A DNA stretch of 64,000 nt from Tunturiibacter empetritectus (lineage in GTDB: Bacteria > Acidobacteriota > Terriglobia > Terriglobales > Acidobacteriaceae), in contig NZ_JACHDZ010000007.1 in NCBI RefSeq assembly GCF_014201375.1, positions 62,001-126,000 of the forward strand. Reading direction: 5' to 3'. The position numbers and the translations under genes were made by a program. The notes under the pieces were generated by a model. It did no database searches. It was not told the DNA's origin and worked only from the letters and a program-made list of their open reading frames with translations. The stretch's first letter is position 1; each line of letters starts with the position of its first letter. This document shows, piece after piece, positions 35,865 to 43,690 of this stretch.

Positions 35865-36001
35865 CATCTGTAAAGTCTTTGAAGTCAAAAGACTCTGGAG
35901 TCGCGCCCCCCAACCAGGCCAACACCCACACGAATTTGCTCGAGCCTTAGCCGTCAATGTGCCGAGAGGCCTAAGCAGCCGGCTAAGGTCCTAATTGACG
36001 T

Positions 36002-36838
36002 TTAGAGGAAGGGGAGGAGTTCGGAGGTTCGGGTGGGGGGCTTGTCTAGGATGCGGGCGGTGAGGACGGCTCCGGAGCGGTTGTCGTGCAGGGTGATGGG
36101 GAAGGCGAGGACGCTCCAGGTGAGTTGGGGTTCCTGCGGGCGGGGCTGGGCGAGCAGGCCGCGATGGGTGCGGTCGATGTAGGTCTCGCGGGTGAGGCAG
36201 ACGGTCTGGAGGACGTCGCTCCAGTCGCGCATGAAGGGACGCATCTCCTGGAAGACGCTGCGGCCGATGAACCATTCGCGGGGCTGACCTAGGTACTCGG
36301 CTACGCTGTCGTTGCAGTATTGCCAGACGCCTTTTTCGTCGAAGATCTGGACGAGAACATCGGTGCCGATGGCCATGGCGATGCGGGAGTAGAAGAAGTC
36401 GCGGGCGTCGACGACTACGGGTGCACCGCGACGCTTGGCTTCGAGAGAGCTGAGGGCGTCGAGAAGGTCTTCGACGGAGCTGTGGCCCTTGAGGAGATGC
36501 ATGTCTTCGACGCCGCCGAAGTAGCGGTCGATGGTGGCCGAGAGAATGATGATGGGGACGTGGGGCCGCCGGCGGCGGAGGAGGGCGGCGACTTCAGTGC
36601 CGAACTGGCCGGCTCCGAGATGATAGTCAAGGACGGCGATGTCGATGTTGTTGAAGAGGTCGGTGGCCTCTTCGATGGTGGAGGCGGGGACGCACTCGTA
36701 ACCGTGCTGGCGCAGGATGGCGGAGCGGAGATGGAGATTGGTGGGTTCGTCATCGAGCAGAAGGACGCGAACGGGTTGGGTCGTGGTGCTTTGCATCTCG
36801 TTCGAGCCGTTGCGGAGACTTTCGGGAGGTTCCGTCAT
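36002..36838 (-). CDS. Receiver-PAS protein
   Basis: 278 residues. REC domain at residues ~22-135: acidic pair in LLLDDEPTN, phosphoacceptor Asp in IAVLDYHLG, conserved Ser in IIILSATID, conserved Lys in LLKGHSS. A PAS domain follows (VLVQIFDEKGVWQYCNDSVAEYLGQPREWFIGRSVF) and ends the protein. There is no kinase, GGDEF or DNA-binding output, so it probably acts through protein contacts. GGGGG precedes the ATG. It lies 57 bases after lpxD. Confidence 0.85.
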   Translation of the reverse strand: MTEPPESLRNGSNEMQSTTTQPVRVLLLDDEPTNLHLRSAILRQHGYECVPASTIEEATDLFNNIDIAVLDYHLGAGQFGTEVAALLRRRRPHVPIIILSATIDRYFGGVEDMHLLKGHSSVEDLLDALSSLEAKRRGAPVVVDARDFFYSRIAMAIGTDVLVQIFDEKGVWQYCNDSVAEYLGQPREWFIGRSVFQEMRPFMRDWSDVLQTVCLTRETYIDRTHRGLLAQPRPQEPQLTWSVLAFPITLHDNRSGAVLTARILDKPPTRTSELLPFL

Positions 36839-36895
36839 GTCCTACCCCCAAGTACGTCTCTGATTTATATACGACGAGGGTCACATGGTGGATGG

Positions 36896-37912
36896 TTATT
36901 TTAGTTTTGACTTTATGTCGCGTAGTAGTTCGGGCAGGCGGTTGAAGAGGGCGACGGAGCGAAGCCATTGGCGGTTGTCGATGGCGGGATAGCCACTGAC
37001 GACCTTTCCCGGGGCAACGTCGTTGGGGATTCCGCTCTGGGCGGTGGCGATGGCTCCGTCGCCTATGGTGCAGTGGCCGGCGACGCCGACCTGTCCGGCG
37101 AGGATGACGTTTTTGCCGATGATCGTGGAGCCGGCAAGGCCGACCTGGGCGCAGAGGAGCGTGTTCTCGCCGACGGTGGAGCCGTGGCCGACCTGGACGA
37201 GGTTGTCGATCTTGGCTCCGGCGTGTACGCGGGTTTCGCCGATGGAGGCGCGGTCGATGCAGGCGTTGGCCTGGATTTCGACGTTGTCTTCGAGGATGGC
37301 GGGGCCGGATTGGAGGATCTTGTACCAGCTGCCGTCGGATTGGCGGGCGAAGCCGAAGCCGTCGGCTCCTACAATGGCTCCGTTCTGGAGGGTGACGTTG
37401 TCGCCTAGCTGGCAGTGTTCGCGGACGATGGCGTGGGCGTGGGCGAAGAGGTTGTCGCCTATGCCGGCATGGGAGTAGATGACCACGTGGGGGAGGATGA
37501 TGGCGTTGTCGCCGATGGTGACGTGATCGCCGATGACGGCATAGGCGCCGATGTGGGCGTTGGTGCCGATCTGCGCGGTGGGGGCGATGGCTGCGGTGGG
37601 GTGGATGCCGGGGGCGTAGGTGGGCGGCTGATAGAAGAGCTCGATGGCTCGGGCGAAGGCTAGGTAGGGGTTTTTGAGACGGAGGGTTGCGGCGGGGATC
37701 TGGGGGAAGTCGGGTTCGACGAGGACGGCGGTGGCCTGGGTGGTGTGGGCGAGGGAGGCGTACTTCGGGTTGGCGACGAAGGCGAGGGCGCCGGTGGTGG
37801 CGCTTTCGATGCCGGCTACCTGTGTGATTTTGGCGGCGGGATCGCCGTGCAGGCTGGCGCCGAGGTAGTCGGCCAGTTCGGCCAGGGTGATGGAGCTGGT
37901 GCGGGGTTGCAT
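36896..37912 (-). CDS. lpxD: UDP-3-O-acylglucosamine N-acyltransferase
   Basis: Third step of lipid A synthesis. 338 residues from ATG 37912; the upstream extension runs into a repeat element. The N-terminal uridine-binding domain (ITLAELADYLGASLHGDP, TGALAFVANPKY) is followed by a left-handed beta-helix of hexapeptide repeats (IGTNAHIGAYAVIGDHVTIGDN) with NGAIVGADGFGF, ACIDRASIGETRV and the catalytic-His region KIDNLVQVGHGSTVGENT. This supports an outer membrane with lipid A. No lpxA/fabZ neighbours. Confidence 0.95.
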   Translation of the reverse strand: MQPRTSSITLAELADYLGASLHGDPAAKITQVAGIESATTGALAFVANPKYASLAHTTQATAVLVEPDFPQIPAATLRLKNPYLAFARAIELFYQPPTYAPGIHPTAAIAPTAQIGTNAHIGAYAVIGDHVTIGDNAIILPHVVIYSHAGIGDNLFAHAHAIVREHCQLGDNVTLQNGAIVGADGFGFARQSDGSWYKILQSGPAILEDNVEIQANACIDRASIGETRVHAGAKIDNLVQVGHGSTVGENTLLCAQVGLAGSTIIGKNVILAGQVGVAGHCTIGDGAIATAQSGIPNDVAPGKVVSGYPAIDNRQWLRSVALFNRLPELLRDIKSKLK

Positions 37913-37951
37913 GGTGTGGATTGTAATGGAACGGGCTGGGGAGAGCGTGCT

Positions 37952-38130
37952 GTCCTGCCGGACGGGCGCCCTGCGCGGGCGGCGGGCGTTCGCACGCCTT
38001 TTTAGAGCTTCGCGTGGTCCTCTCGATGTCGGAATGAGCGTCATTCGGGACCATCGGGAGCGCTGGGCAAAGCGGTATACCCGTCACGAAGTGACCGCGC
38101 TCCGCGTAGGAGGCCCGTCCGGCGGGACAG
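37952..38130. repeat. REP-like element, inverted pair
   Basis: Begins GTCCTGCCGGACGGGC and ends GCCCGTCCGGCGGGACAG. The left half has hairpin GGCGT-TCGC-ACGCC, the right half GTCAC-GAA-GTGAC. The centre holds a variant tail (CCTCTCGATGTCGG / GGGACCATCGGGAG). It lies between lpxD and the gene at 38138. Confidence 0.85.
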
Positions 38131-38137
38131 CTTGGGT

Positions 38138-38677
38138 TTAGTTGGGGCGGGTGTTGGGTGGGATGAGGTTGGTGAAGAGGTCCTCCTGGAGGCTGGGGAC
38201 CGATGAGGCTGGGAGGGGCTTGCGGCGCGAGGGGGTGGTGATGACGGCGAGAAGTTGGAGCTCGGTGAGGGAGGTGCGGGGGACGAAGATGCGCTGGGTG
38301 TTGGAGCGGACGTCGGGTGGGGTGAGCTGGAGGCCGGTGTCGTTGATGAGGTCGTCGGCGAGGGTCGCGTCGATGGGGGCGAGGCCTTCGAGGAGGTCGC
38401 CGGAGCGGAAGGTGAGGCGGAGCCAGAGGCCTTCGGTGCGGGGCTTGGCGAGGAAGGTTCGGCGGGTGAGGCGTTCGGGGTTGGCGGTGTCGTGGAGGTT
38501 GTATTCGCGGACGTAGCAGATGTGTTTTATGTCATTGATGGCAAGGGAGATGACACGGCCTTCGAGGTCGAGGAGGTCTACGATGCGGTTGCGCGTGAAG
38601 CCGGCGAGCGGCAGGTAGCCGGGGAGGGTGTCTCCGGTGAAGCGGCGGACGATTACCTTCTTGTGCGCTGAGGACAT
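38138..38677 (-). CDS. Conserved-looking hypothetical protein
   Basis: 179 residues without signal peptide or membrane segment. The N-terminal half, VIVRRFTGDTLPGYLPLAGFTRNRIVDLLDLEGRVISLAINDIKHICYVREYN, looks like a small beta-barrel and resembles a domain I associate with acidobacterial DUF6982 proteins, from memory only. Motifs LWLRLTFRSGDLLEGL and QRIFVPRTSLTELQLLAVI follow. Possibly a PilZ- or Sm-like binding domain; function unknown. Confidence 0.65.
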   Translation of the reverse strand: MSSAHKKVIVRRFTGDTLPGYLPLAGFTRNRIVDLLDLEGRVISLAINDIKHICYVREYNLHDTANPERLTRRTFLAKPRTEGLWLRLTFRSGDLLEGLAPIDATLADDLINDTGLQLTPPDVRSNTQRIFVPRTSLTELQLLAVITTPSRRKPLPASSVPSLQEDLFTNLIPPNTRPN

Positions 38678-38894
38678 AAGGACTCGCGGATTGTCGCATA
38701 CCAGGGGTTAGAGCAACGAAAAAGGTGCAGTTGGAGTAGTCAATTCGCTAATGCTGTGTTACATTGGCCTTTTGCGTTTACCTGTGCTCACCATTATAAA
38801 CGCTTGATTCGTCGGAGCTTAGCCTGGCAGTAGAGGGGGCTTCGATGGGTTGCAGCGGTCCGGTTTGAACCGGCTTGGAGTAAAAGTACCAGTT

Positions 38895-40817
38895 ATGGCT
38901 GACTACATCTACCTGCTCGAAAATCGTCTCTCTCAAGCGCAGCGTGACTCGCTGCTGGCAGTGCGTGAAGTGGCTCGCGCCAAAGGACTTACCGTGTTTC
39001 TGGTGGGGGGCGCGGTGCGGGACATGACCAGCGGATCGCCGGTGCGGGATCTGGATGTAGTGGTTCAGGGAAATGCCCTCAAGTTGAAGAAAGATTTAGA
39101 GAAAGCTCATGCCGTAATCACTGGTGAGAACGAAGCCGGCCAGGCGTTGTTTGTGCGGTTTCCCGGTGGCGTGCGGATGGAGATTGGCAGCACGTTGACG
39201 GTGACTTATCCGAAGCCGGGTAAGCCGGTGGTGAAGGCTGCAACGATTCTGGACGACCTGCGACGGCGGGATTTTACGGCAAACGCGATGGCGCTCTCGC
39301 TGAACGACGGTTCGTATGGCCTGCTGATGGATCCGTTGAACGGGGTGGCGGACATTGAGAATCGCGAACTGCGGCTGGTGAGCAACTATGGGTTTATCGA
39401 AGATCCGGTGAGGATGATTCGTGCTGCGCGGCTGATGGCCCGGCTGAGCTGGCAGATGGATGAGAAGACCCAGGCACGGTATGAGACAGGGAAGCAGGAA
39501 GGGTATATCTCGGCGATGGGGGAGTTTCATCGCGGGTATGAGACCGAGGAGATCTTCCACGAGGAGGATCCGCTGCGGGTGCTGCGCAAGCTTGAGGCCG
39601 AGGGGTGGATGAAGAATCTGTTCCCGGCACTGTCGTCGGCCAAGGCGAATGTGACGGAGCTGGAGAAGCTGCGGGATGTGCAGTCGCAGTTGCAGATGCA
39701 GGGGATTCATCCTGAGACGGCGGCGGCGAACTTTCCCTACCTGACGGCGAAGATGGCTCCGAAGGAAGTGGCGGCGCTGAAGAAGAGCTTTGCGCGGCAG
39801 GGGTTCGTGCACGAGATTGAGTCGCTGGAGGACGAGGCGAAGGCGTTTGCGGCGGAGTTCTCGGGCAAGGGCGCGGCGTCGCCTTCGCAGGCTTGGAAGC
39901 TGTTGCACTCGGCTAAGCCGGAGTCGATCCTGTGGGTGGCGCATACGTCGAAGAACGCTGGAATTCAGAACAAGTTCAAGGGATTCTTTACCGAGTGGGC
40001 TCATGCGAAGCAGAAGCTGCCTTATGTGTTGATGCAGGAGATGCGGATTGTTCCTGAACTGTCGGGGTATGGCGAGCTGCTGGACAAACTTTTCTTTGAG
40101 CTGATGGATGGCAAGCTGGGAACGGTTGAGGAGATGAAGGCTTATCTTGAGCCTTACTCGCCGCCGGCTCCTCCGCCGCCGGTGCATCTGCGCAGGCCGC
40201 GGGTGGCGAAGAAGGATGCCAAGCCGGCCAAGAGCCGCAAGAAGGCTGCTGCAGTGGATGCGAATGGCGATGCGGAGGCTGTGGCGGTGGCGGAGACGAA
40301 CGGGGTTCAGGCGAGTGCTGCTGCTCCTGCTAAGAATGGCGTGGCGAAGGCTGCTGTGCCCGTGAAGGCTGCTGTGCCGCTGAAGACTACTGCGCCAGTG
40401 AAGGTTGCAGCCCCGGTGAAGCTTGTTGCGAAGAAGGCTGCACCTGTCTCTAAGGCCGTTGCTCCGGTGAAGGGTAAGGCGGTTGCCAAGGATCCGGTGA
40501 AGGTTGCGGCCAAGAAGGTGGTGGCTAAAGCTGCGGTGAAGAAGGCCCTCGTGAAGACTTCGAGCAAGGCGCCGGTGAAGAAAATTGTAAAGGCTGTTGC
40601 GAAGAAGGCTCCGGTAAAGACCGTGATTAAGAAAGTTCCCGCGAAGGTTGCGGCTAAAGCTGCTGTGAGGAAACATGCTCCGGCAAAGAAAGCAGCGCCG
40701 GCGAAGAAGACGGCGGCAAAGGCTGTTCCTGCGAAGAAGGCTGCTGTGAAGCATCAGCCGGCAAAGCATGCACCTTCAAAGAAGGCAGTGAAGACTGCTC
40801 CGAAGAAGCGCCGCTAA
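38895..40817 (+). CDS. CCA-adding/poly(A) polymerase-type nucleotidyltransferase with histone-like tail
   Basis: 640 residues from ATG 38895 (MADYIYLLENRL). The nucleotidyltransferase core is complete: FLVGGAVRDM, RDLDVVVQGN with catalytic acidic pair, RRRDFTANAMALSL, and the RNA-binding ED-P-R motif EDPVRMIRAARLMARLSW. It would add or repair tRNA 3'-CCA ends. From about residue 420 a 220-residue tail follows, made almost only of Lys, Ala, Pro and Val (AKKAAPAKKTAAKAVPAKKAA), like histone H1 or Ku/HU tails, presumably binding nucleic acid. No HD domain is seen. Confidence 0.85.
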   Translation: MADYIYLLENRLSQAQRDSLLAVREVARAKGLTVFLVGGAVRDMTSGSPVRDLDVVVQGNALKLKKDLEKAHAVITGENEAGQALFVRFPGGVRMEIGSTLTVTYPKPGKPVVKAATILDDLRRRDFTANAMALSLNDGSYGLLMDPLNGVADIENRELRLVSNYGFIEDPVRMIRAARLMARLSWQMDEKTQARYETGKQEGYISAMGEFHRGYETEEIFHEEDPLRVLRKLEAEGWMKNLFPALSSAKANVTELEKLRDVQSQLQMQGIHPETAAANFPYLTAKMAPKEVAALKKSFARQGFVHEIESLEDEAKAFAAEFSGKGAASPSQAWKLLHSAKPESILWVAHTSKNAGIQNKFKGFFTEWAHAKQKLPYVLMQEMRIVPELSGYGELLDKLFFELMDGKLGTVEEMKAYLEPYSPPAPPPPVHLRRPRVAKKDAKPAKSRKKAAAVDANGDAEAVAVAETNGVQASAAAPAKNGVAKAAVPVKAAVPLKTTAPVKVAAPVKLVAKKAAPVSKAVAPVKGKAVAKDPVKVAAKKVVAKAAVKKALVKTSSKAPVKKIVKAVAKKAPVKTVIKKVPAKVAAKAAVRKHAPAKKAAPAKKTAAKAVPAKKAAVKHQPAKHAPSKKAVKTAPKKRR

Positions 40818-41122
40818 GGGTCTTCGGCGCCGGTTGGATGTCAGGAAGATATTTTGAATGTTTGCGCGGAAGGGTCGGAAGGTTTTGGATGGATGGAGAC
40901 CTTCGGGATCCTTCCCCTTCGACAAGCTCAGTGTCAGGATGACAGCTGGAACGGCAACAGCGACAGGGCGAACGGCAACGACAATAGCAACGACTAGAAC
41001 AACAGCAACAGCAGCGACTGTAACAGCGGCTAAAACAGCGGCATGGGTTTGCTGGAGCGTGTAATTTCGACCGTAGTTCTGCTCTCCGTTGCGTGTGGAC
41101 GCATCTCATGGGTTCGAGGTGA
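40818..41122. other. Intergenic repeat tract
   Basis: 305 bases between two plus-strand genes. It contains a dispersed-repeat-like piece (40907-40945, CCTTCGACAAGCTCAG ... GTCAGGATGACAG) and then a low-complexity run of ACAGC/AACGGC/AACGAC units (40947-41045) made of CAACAG-type triplets. No gene. Confidence 0.6.
40947..41045. repeat. Low-complexity ACAGCN/AACGRC tract
   Basis: Imperfect short tandem units (GGAACGGCAACAGCGACAGG, then AACGGCAACGACAATAGC and relatives). It is intergenic and immediately follows the repeat-like piece at 40907-40945. Confidence 0.6.
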
Positions 41123-41719
41123 ATGTTCATGGTGGTTGCGGTGTTGCTGGGATCGGTGCGGAGTGATCGGATGGGCGATCGGGCTGCGAAGTGGGTGATT
41201 GCGGAGCTGGAAAAACGGGGGCACAAGGCGGTACTTGTCGATGCGGCGGAGTTGAAGCTGCCTTTGCTGGACAAGATGTGGAAGGAAGTTAAGAAAAATC
41301 CTCCGGCGAAGTATAAGAAGTTGCAGGAGAAGCTGGCTCCGTTGGCGAAGCTGTATGCGCGTGCGGATGGATTTTGCATCGTGAGCGCGGAGTACAACCA
41401 CTCCATTCCGCCGGCGATGACGAATTTGATCGACTATTTTCTGGAGGAGTATATCTTCAGGCCATCGGCGATCGTGTGCTATTCGGGCGGCCTATATGGT
41501 GGAGTGAGAGCGGCGATGCAGTTACGGGCGTTGCTGCCTGAGGTGGGGATGACGACGATTCCTTCGCTGCAGCCGATTCCGTCGATTGGGAGCTCGCTGA
41601 GCAAGGAGGGCGTTGCGCTGACGCAGGAGTTGGCGGAGAAGAGCGGAAAGTTTTTTGATGAGTTTGAGTGGTATATGCGGGCGATGAAGGCGGAGCGGGC
41701 GAAGGGTGTGCCTGCTTAA
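41123..41719 (+). CDS. NADPH-dependent FMN reductase-family protein
   Basis: 198 residues. Flavodoxin-like fold: LLGSVRSDRMGDRAAKWVI binds the FMN phosphate, AELKLPLLD follows, and the signature SAEYNHSIPPAMTNLIDYF (flavin-contact loop) and CYSGGLYGGVRAAMQLR are intact. Members reduce FMN, quinones or azo compounds with NAD(P)H. GAGGTGA precedes the ATG. The insert KMWKEVKKNPPAKYKKLQEK is longer than in many homologues. Confidence 0.9.
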   Translation: MFMVVAVLLGSVRSDRMGDRAAKWVIAELEKRGHKAVLVDAAELKLPLLDKMWKEVKKNPPAKYKKLQEKLAPLAKLYARADGFCIVSAEYNHSIPPAMTNLIDYFLEEYIFRPSAIVCYSGGLYGGVRAAMQLRALLPEVGMTTIPSLQPIPSIGSSLSKEGVALTQELAEKSGKFFDEFEWYMRAMKAERAKGVPA

Positions 41720-41795
41720 AACTTATCCGCATCACTTCACTTCCTGTGTCGCGAAGCTTTTGCGATGGTTTTGAGTGAGTGTAGACGTGAGTACG

Positions 41796-42623
41796 TTAGT
41801 GCTTGGGTTCGGTCATGTAATGGGCCATCTCTGCGCTTGGGATGGCGTCCGCTGCGAAGCTGAAGGTGCCCTGGTCTTTCACTTCGCGGGCCGCTTTTAG
41901 GAATGCGCCGAATGCGGCTCGGGCGAATGCTCCACCTACGCTGATTCTCTTGACACCGACGGCGGCTAGTTCTTCTACGGAGAAGGTTGCTCCTTTGAGA
42001 CCCATCAGGACGTTGACCGGTTTGGAGACAGAGGCACAGACCGTTCGAATGGCTTCAAGGGTGGGGAGTCCGGGTGCGTAGAGAACGTCGGCTCCCGCTT
42101 CGTCGAAGGCCTGGAGACGGCGGATGGTGTCGTCAAGATCGGGTTTGCCGTGAAGAAAGTTTTCGGCTCGTGCGGTGAGGAGGAGTTGATGGCGATGGGC
42201 CGCTTCGGATGCTGCCACAATCCGATCCTTGGCCGCCTGCAGTTCGTAGATGGGATTGGACGGATCGCCGGTAGCATCTTCGATCGATGCGCCGACCAGT
42301 CCGGTGGCAGCGGCAAATCGAATGGTCTCCGCACAGCTATCAGGGGAGTGGCCGAATCCATTCTGGAGATCTGCTGAGACGGGGAGGGTGGTGGCCTCTG
42401 CGATCTCGCGTGCATTTTCGAGGATGTGCTCACGAGTGAGCTCTGGAGCGGAGTCCTGATATCCGACGGAGAAGGCATAGCCGGCGCTGGTGGTGGCGAG
42501 GGCTTCGAACCCGAGTGCGGCGAGGATCTTTGCGGTACCGGCGTTCCATGGGTTGGGAATAACGAAGGCTCCCGGGCGCTGATGAAGCGCTTGAAACGCC
42601 TTGTATTTTTGGTCGCGTGTCAT
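41796..42623 (-). CDS. Isocitrate lyase/PEP mutase-family protein
   Basis: 275 residues from ATG 42623. TIM-barrel family marks: FVIPNPWNAGTAKILAALGFEALATTSAGYAFSVG, LPVSADLQNGFG (metal-binding acids), VGASIEDATGD, LLTARAENFL, ADVLYAPGLP, VNVLMGLKG. The usual PEP-mutase/isocitrate-lyase KKCGH loop is not present, which is typical of the oxaloacetate-decarboxylase-like subgroup. The substrate is unknown. Confidence 0.9.
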   Translation of the reverse strand: MTRDQKYKAFQALHQRPGAFVIPNPWNAGTAKILAALGFEALATTSAGYAFSVGYQDSAPELTREHILENAREIAEATTLPVSADLQNGFGHSPDSCAETIRFAAATGLVGASIEDATGDPSNPIYELQAAKDRIVAASEAAHRHQLLLTARAENFLHGKPDLDDTIRRLQAFDEAGADVLYAPGLPTLEAIRTVCASVSKPVNVLMGLKGATFSVEELAAVGVKRISVGGAFARAAFGAFLKAAREVKDQGTFSFAADAIPSAEMAHYMTEPKH

Positions 42624-42663
42624 CTTTGTAGTTCTCGCTGGGGGAAGAGATCTGAAGGTCGAG

Positions 42664-42885
42664 CTAGCGGTGGCGTTTGAAGAGGAAGAGGGAGCCAACG
42701 AAGAGGCTGCTGGCCGTTGCGGTTAACAGAATGATGGCGTGGCGATAGGCGGCCTGGGTTTTGGGAGGGGTGGCGGCGGTATTGTCCTGGCATTGCGTGC
42801 AGCCTTGGGCGAGGGTTGGCGCGGGGGTGAGTGACGCGGCGAAGAGAATACATGCCATGAGAGTTCTTCGTGAGGTGCGGTTCAT
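42664..42885 (-). CDS. Small exported/membrane protein in the cox cluster
   Basis: 73 residues. The ATG at 42885 overlaps the coxC stop (ATGA). It has a signal-peptide-like start (LMACILFAASLTPAPTLAQ), then GCTQCQDNTAATPP with a CxxC pair, and a C-terminal membrane helix (AIILLTATASSLFVGSLFLF) ending in KRHR. Tight coupling to coxC suggests an oxidase accessory or small subunit. No homology recognised. Confidence 0.65.
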   Translation of the reverse strand: MNRTSRRTLMACILFAASLTPAPTLAQGCTQCQDNTAATPPKTQAAYRHAIILLTATASSLFVGSLFLFKRHR

Positions 42886-43655
42886 TGGAAGAAGACGAGG
42901 AGGGTGAAGAGGAAGAGCCAGAGGAGGCCCATCGCGTGCCAGTACCAGGCTGCGCCGTCGACCAGGATCTGGCGGGTTTCCAGCTGGCGGGAGACGTAAA
43001 GGCCGGTGAAGGCGGTGATGAGACCCGCGATACCGAGGAAGAGGTGGACCGCGTGGACGCCGGTGATGAGATAGAAGAAGTGGCTGCTTTGGTTGGTCTT
43101 GAAGAAGATGTGCTGAAGGGCGAGCTGACGCCAGGCGATCCACTGACCGACGAGGAAGAGGATGCCGAGCGCAATGGTAGCGGAGAGCCAGGGCAGGGCG
43201 CGGCGGGTGATTGGCTTGCCCAGGCCCAGCCACTCGTCCATGACGTCGGTCTCGCGGAACATGTTGCGACGGGCGAACTCGATGGCGGCGGAGCTGAGCA
43301 TGAGCACGGCGGTGTTGAGCCAGAGGATGGGCGGGATGGTGGTGGGGAGCCACTCGTTGACGTAGTGGTTGTAGGCGTCGAAGTGGCCGGTGGACTGGTT
43401 GACGAAGAAGGTGCTGACGATGGCGACGAAGAACATGAGATCGCTGGCCAGGGCGAAGAAGAGGCCCATGCGGTAGCGATGGAGGCGCTCATAGGGGCCG
43501 CGGCGACCGTTGGGGCGATCGTTCCAGTTGTCGTTGTCTCCACCGCCGCCGGTGCGCTTGTCGGTTGGTGGACGTCGGCCTGAGCCGTTGTCGTGGTCTT
43601 CTACGCGGCGTTTTCGTTCCTGCTCGGTTTTATTGGGAGTGATGGTTGCCGGCAT
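42882..43655 (-). CDS. coxC: Cytochrome c oxidase subunit III
   Basis: 257 residues from ATG 43655, with GAGGG 7 bases upstream. A charged, Gly/Asp/Asn-rich N-terminus of about 50 residues (uncommon) precedes five or more helices: MGLFFALASDLMFFVAIVSTFFV, TAVLMLSSAAIEFARR, HIFFKTNQSSHFFYLITGVHAVHLFLGIAGL, WYWHAMGLLWLFLFTLLVFFQ. The conserved His/Glu pattern of helices III-VII is there. It follows coxA by 35 bases. Confidence 0.92.
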   Translation of the reverse strand: MPATITPNKTEQERKRRVEDHDNGSGRRPPTDKRTGGGGDNDNWNDRPNGRRGPYERLHRYRMGLFFALASDLMFFVAIVSTFFVNQSTGHFDAYNHYVNEWLPTTIPPILWLNTAVLMLSSAAIEFARRNMFRETDVMDEWLGLGKPITRRALPWLSATIALGILFLVGQWIAWRQLALQHIFFKTNQSSHFFYLITGVHAVHLFLGIAGLITAFTGLYVSRQLETRQILVDGAAWYWHAMGLLWLFLFTLLVFFQ

Positions 43656-43690
43656 GAAGTTGCCCTCTGAGTGCACGCGTATTGGACAGC

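Noticed and set aside
39096..40769. A 557-codon minus-strand frame
   Set aside because: Antisense of the nucleotidyltransferase; Leu/Arg/His-rich with no domain.
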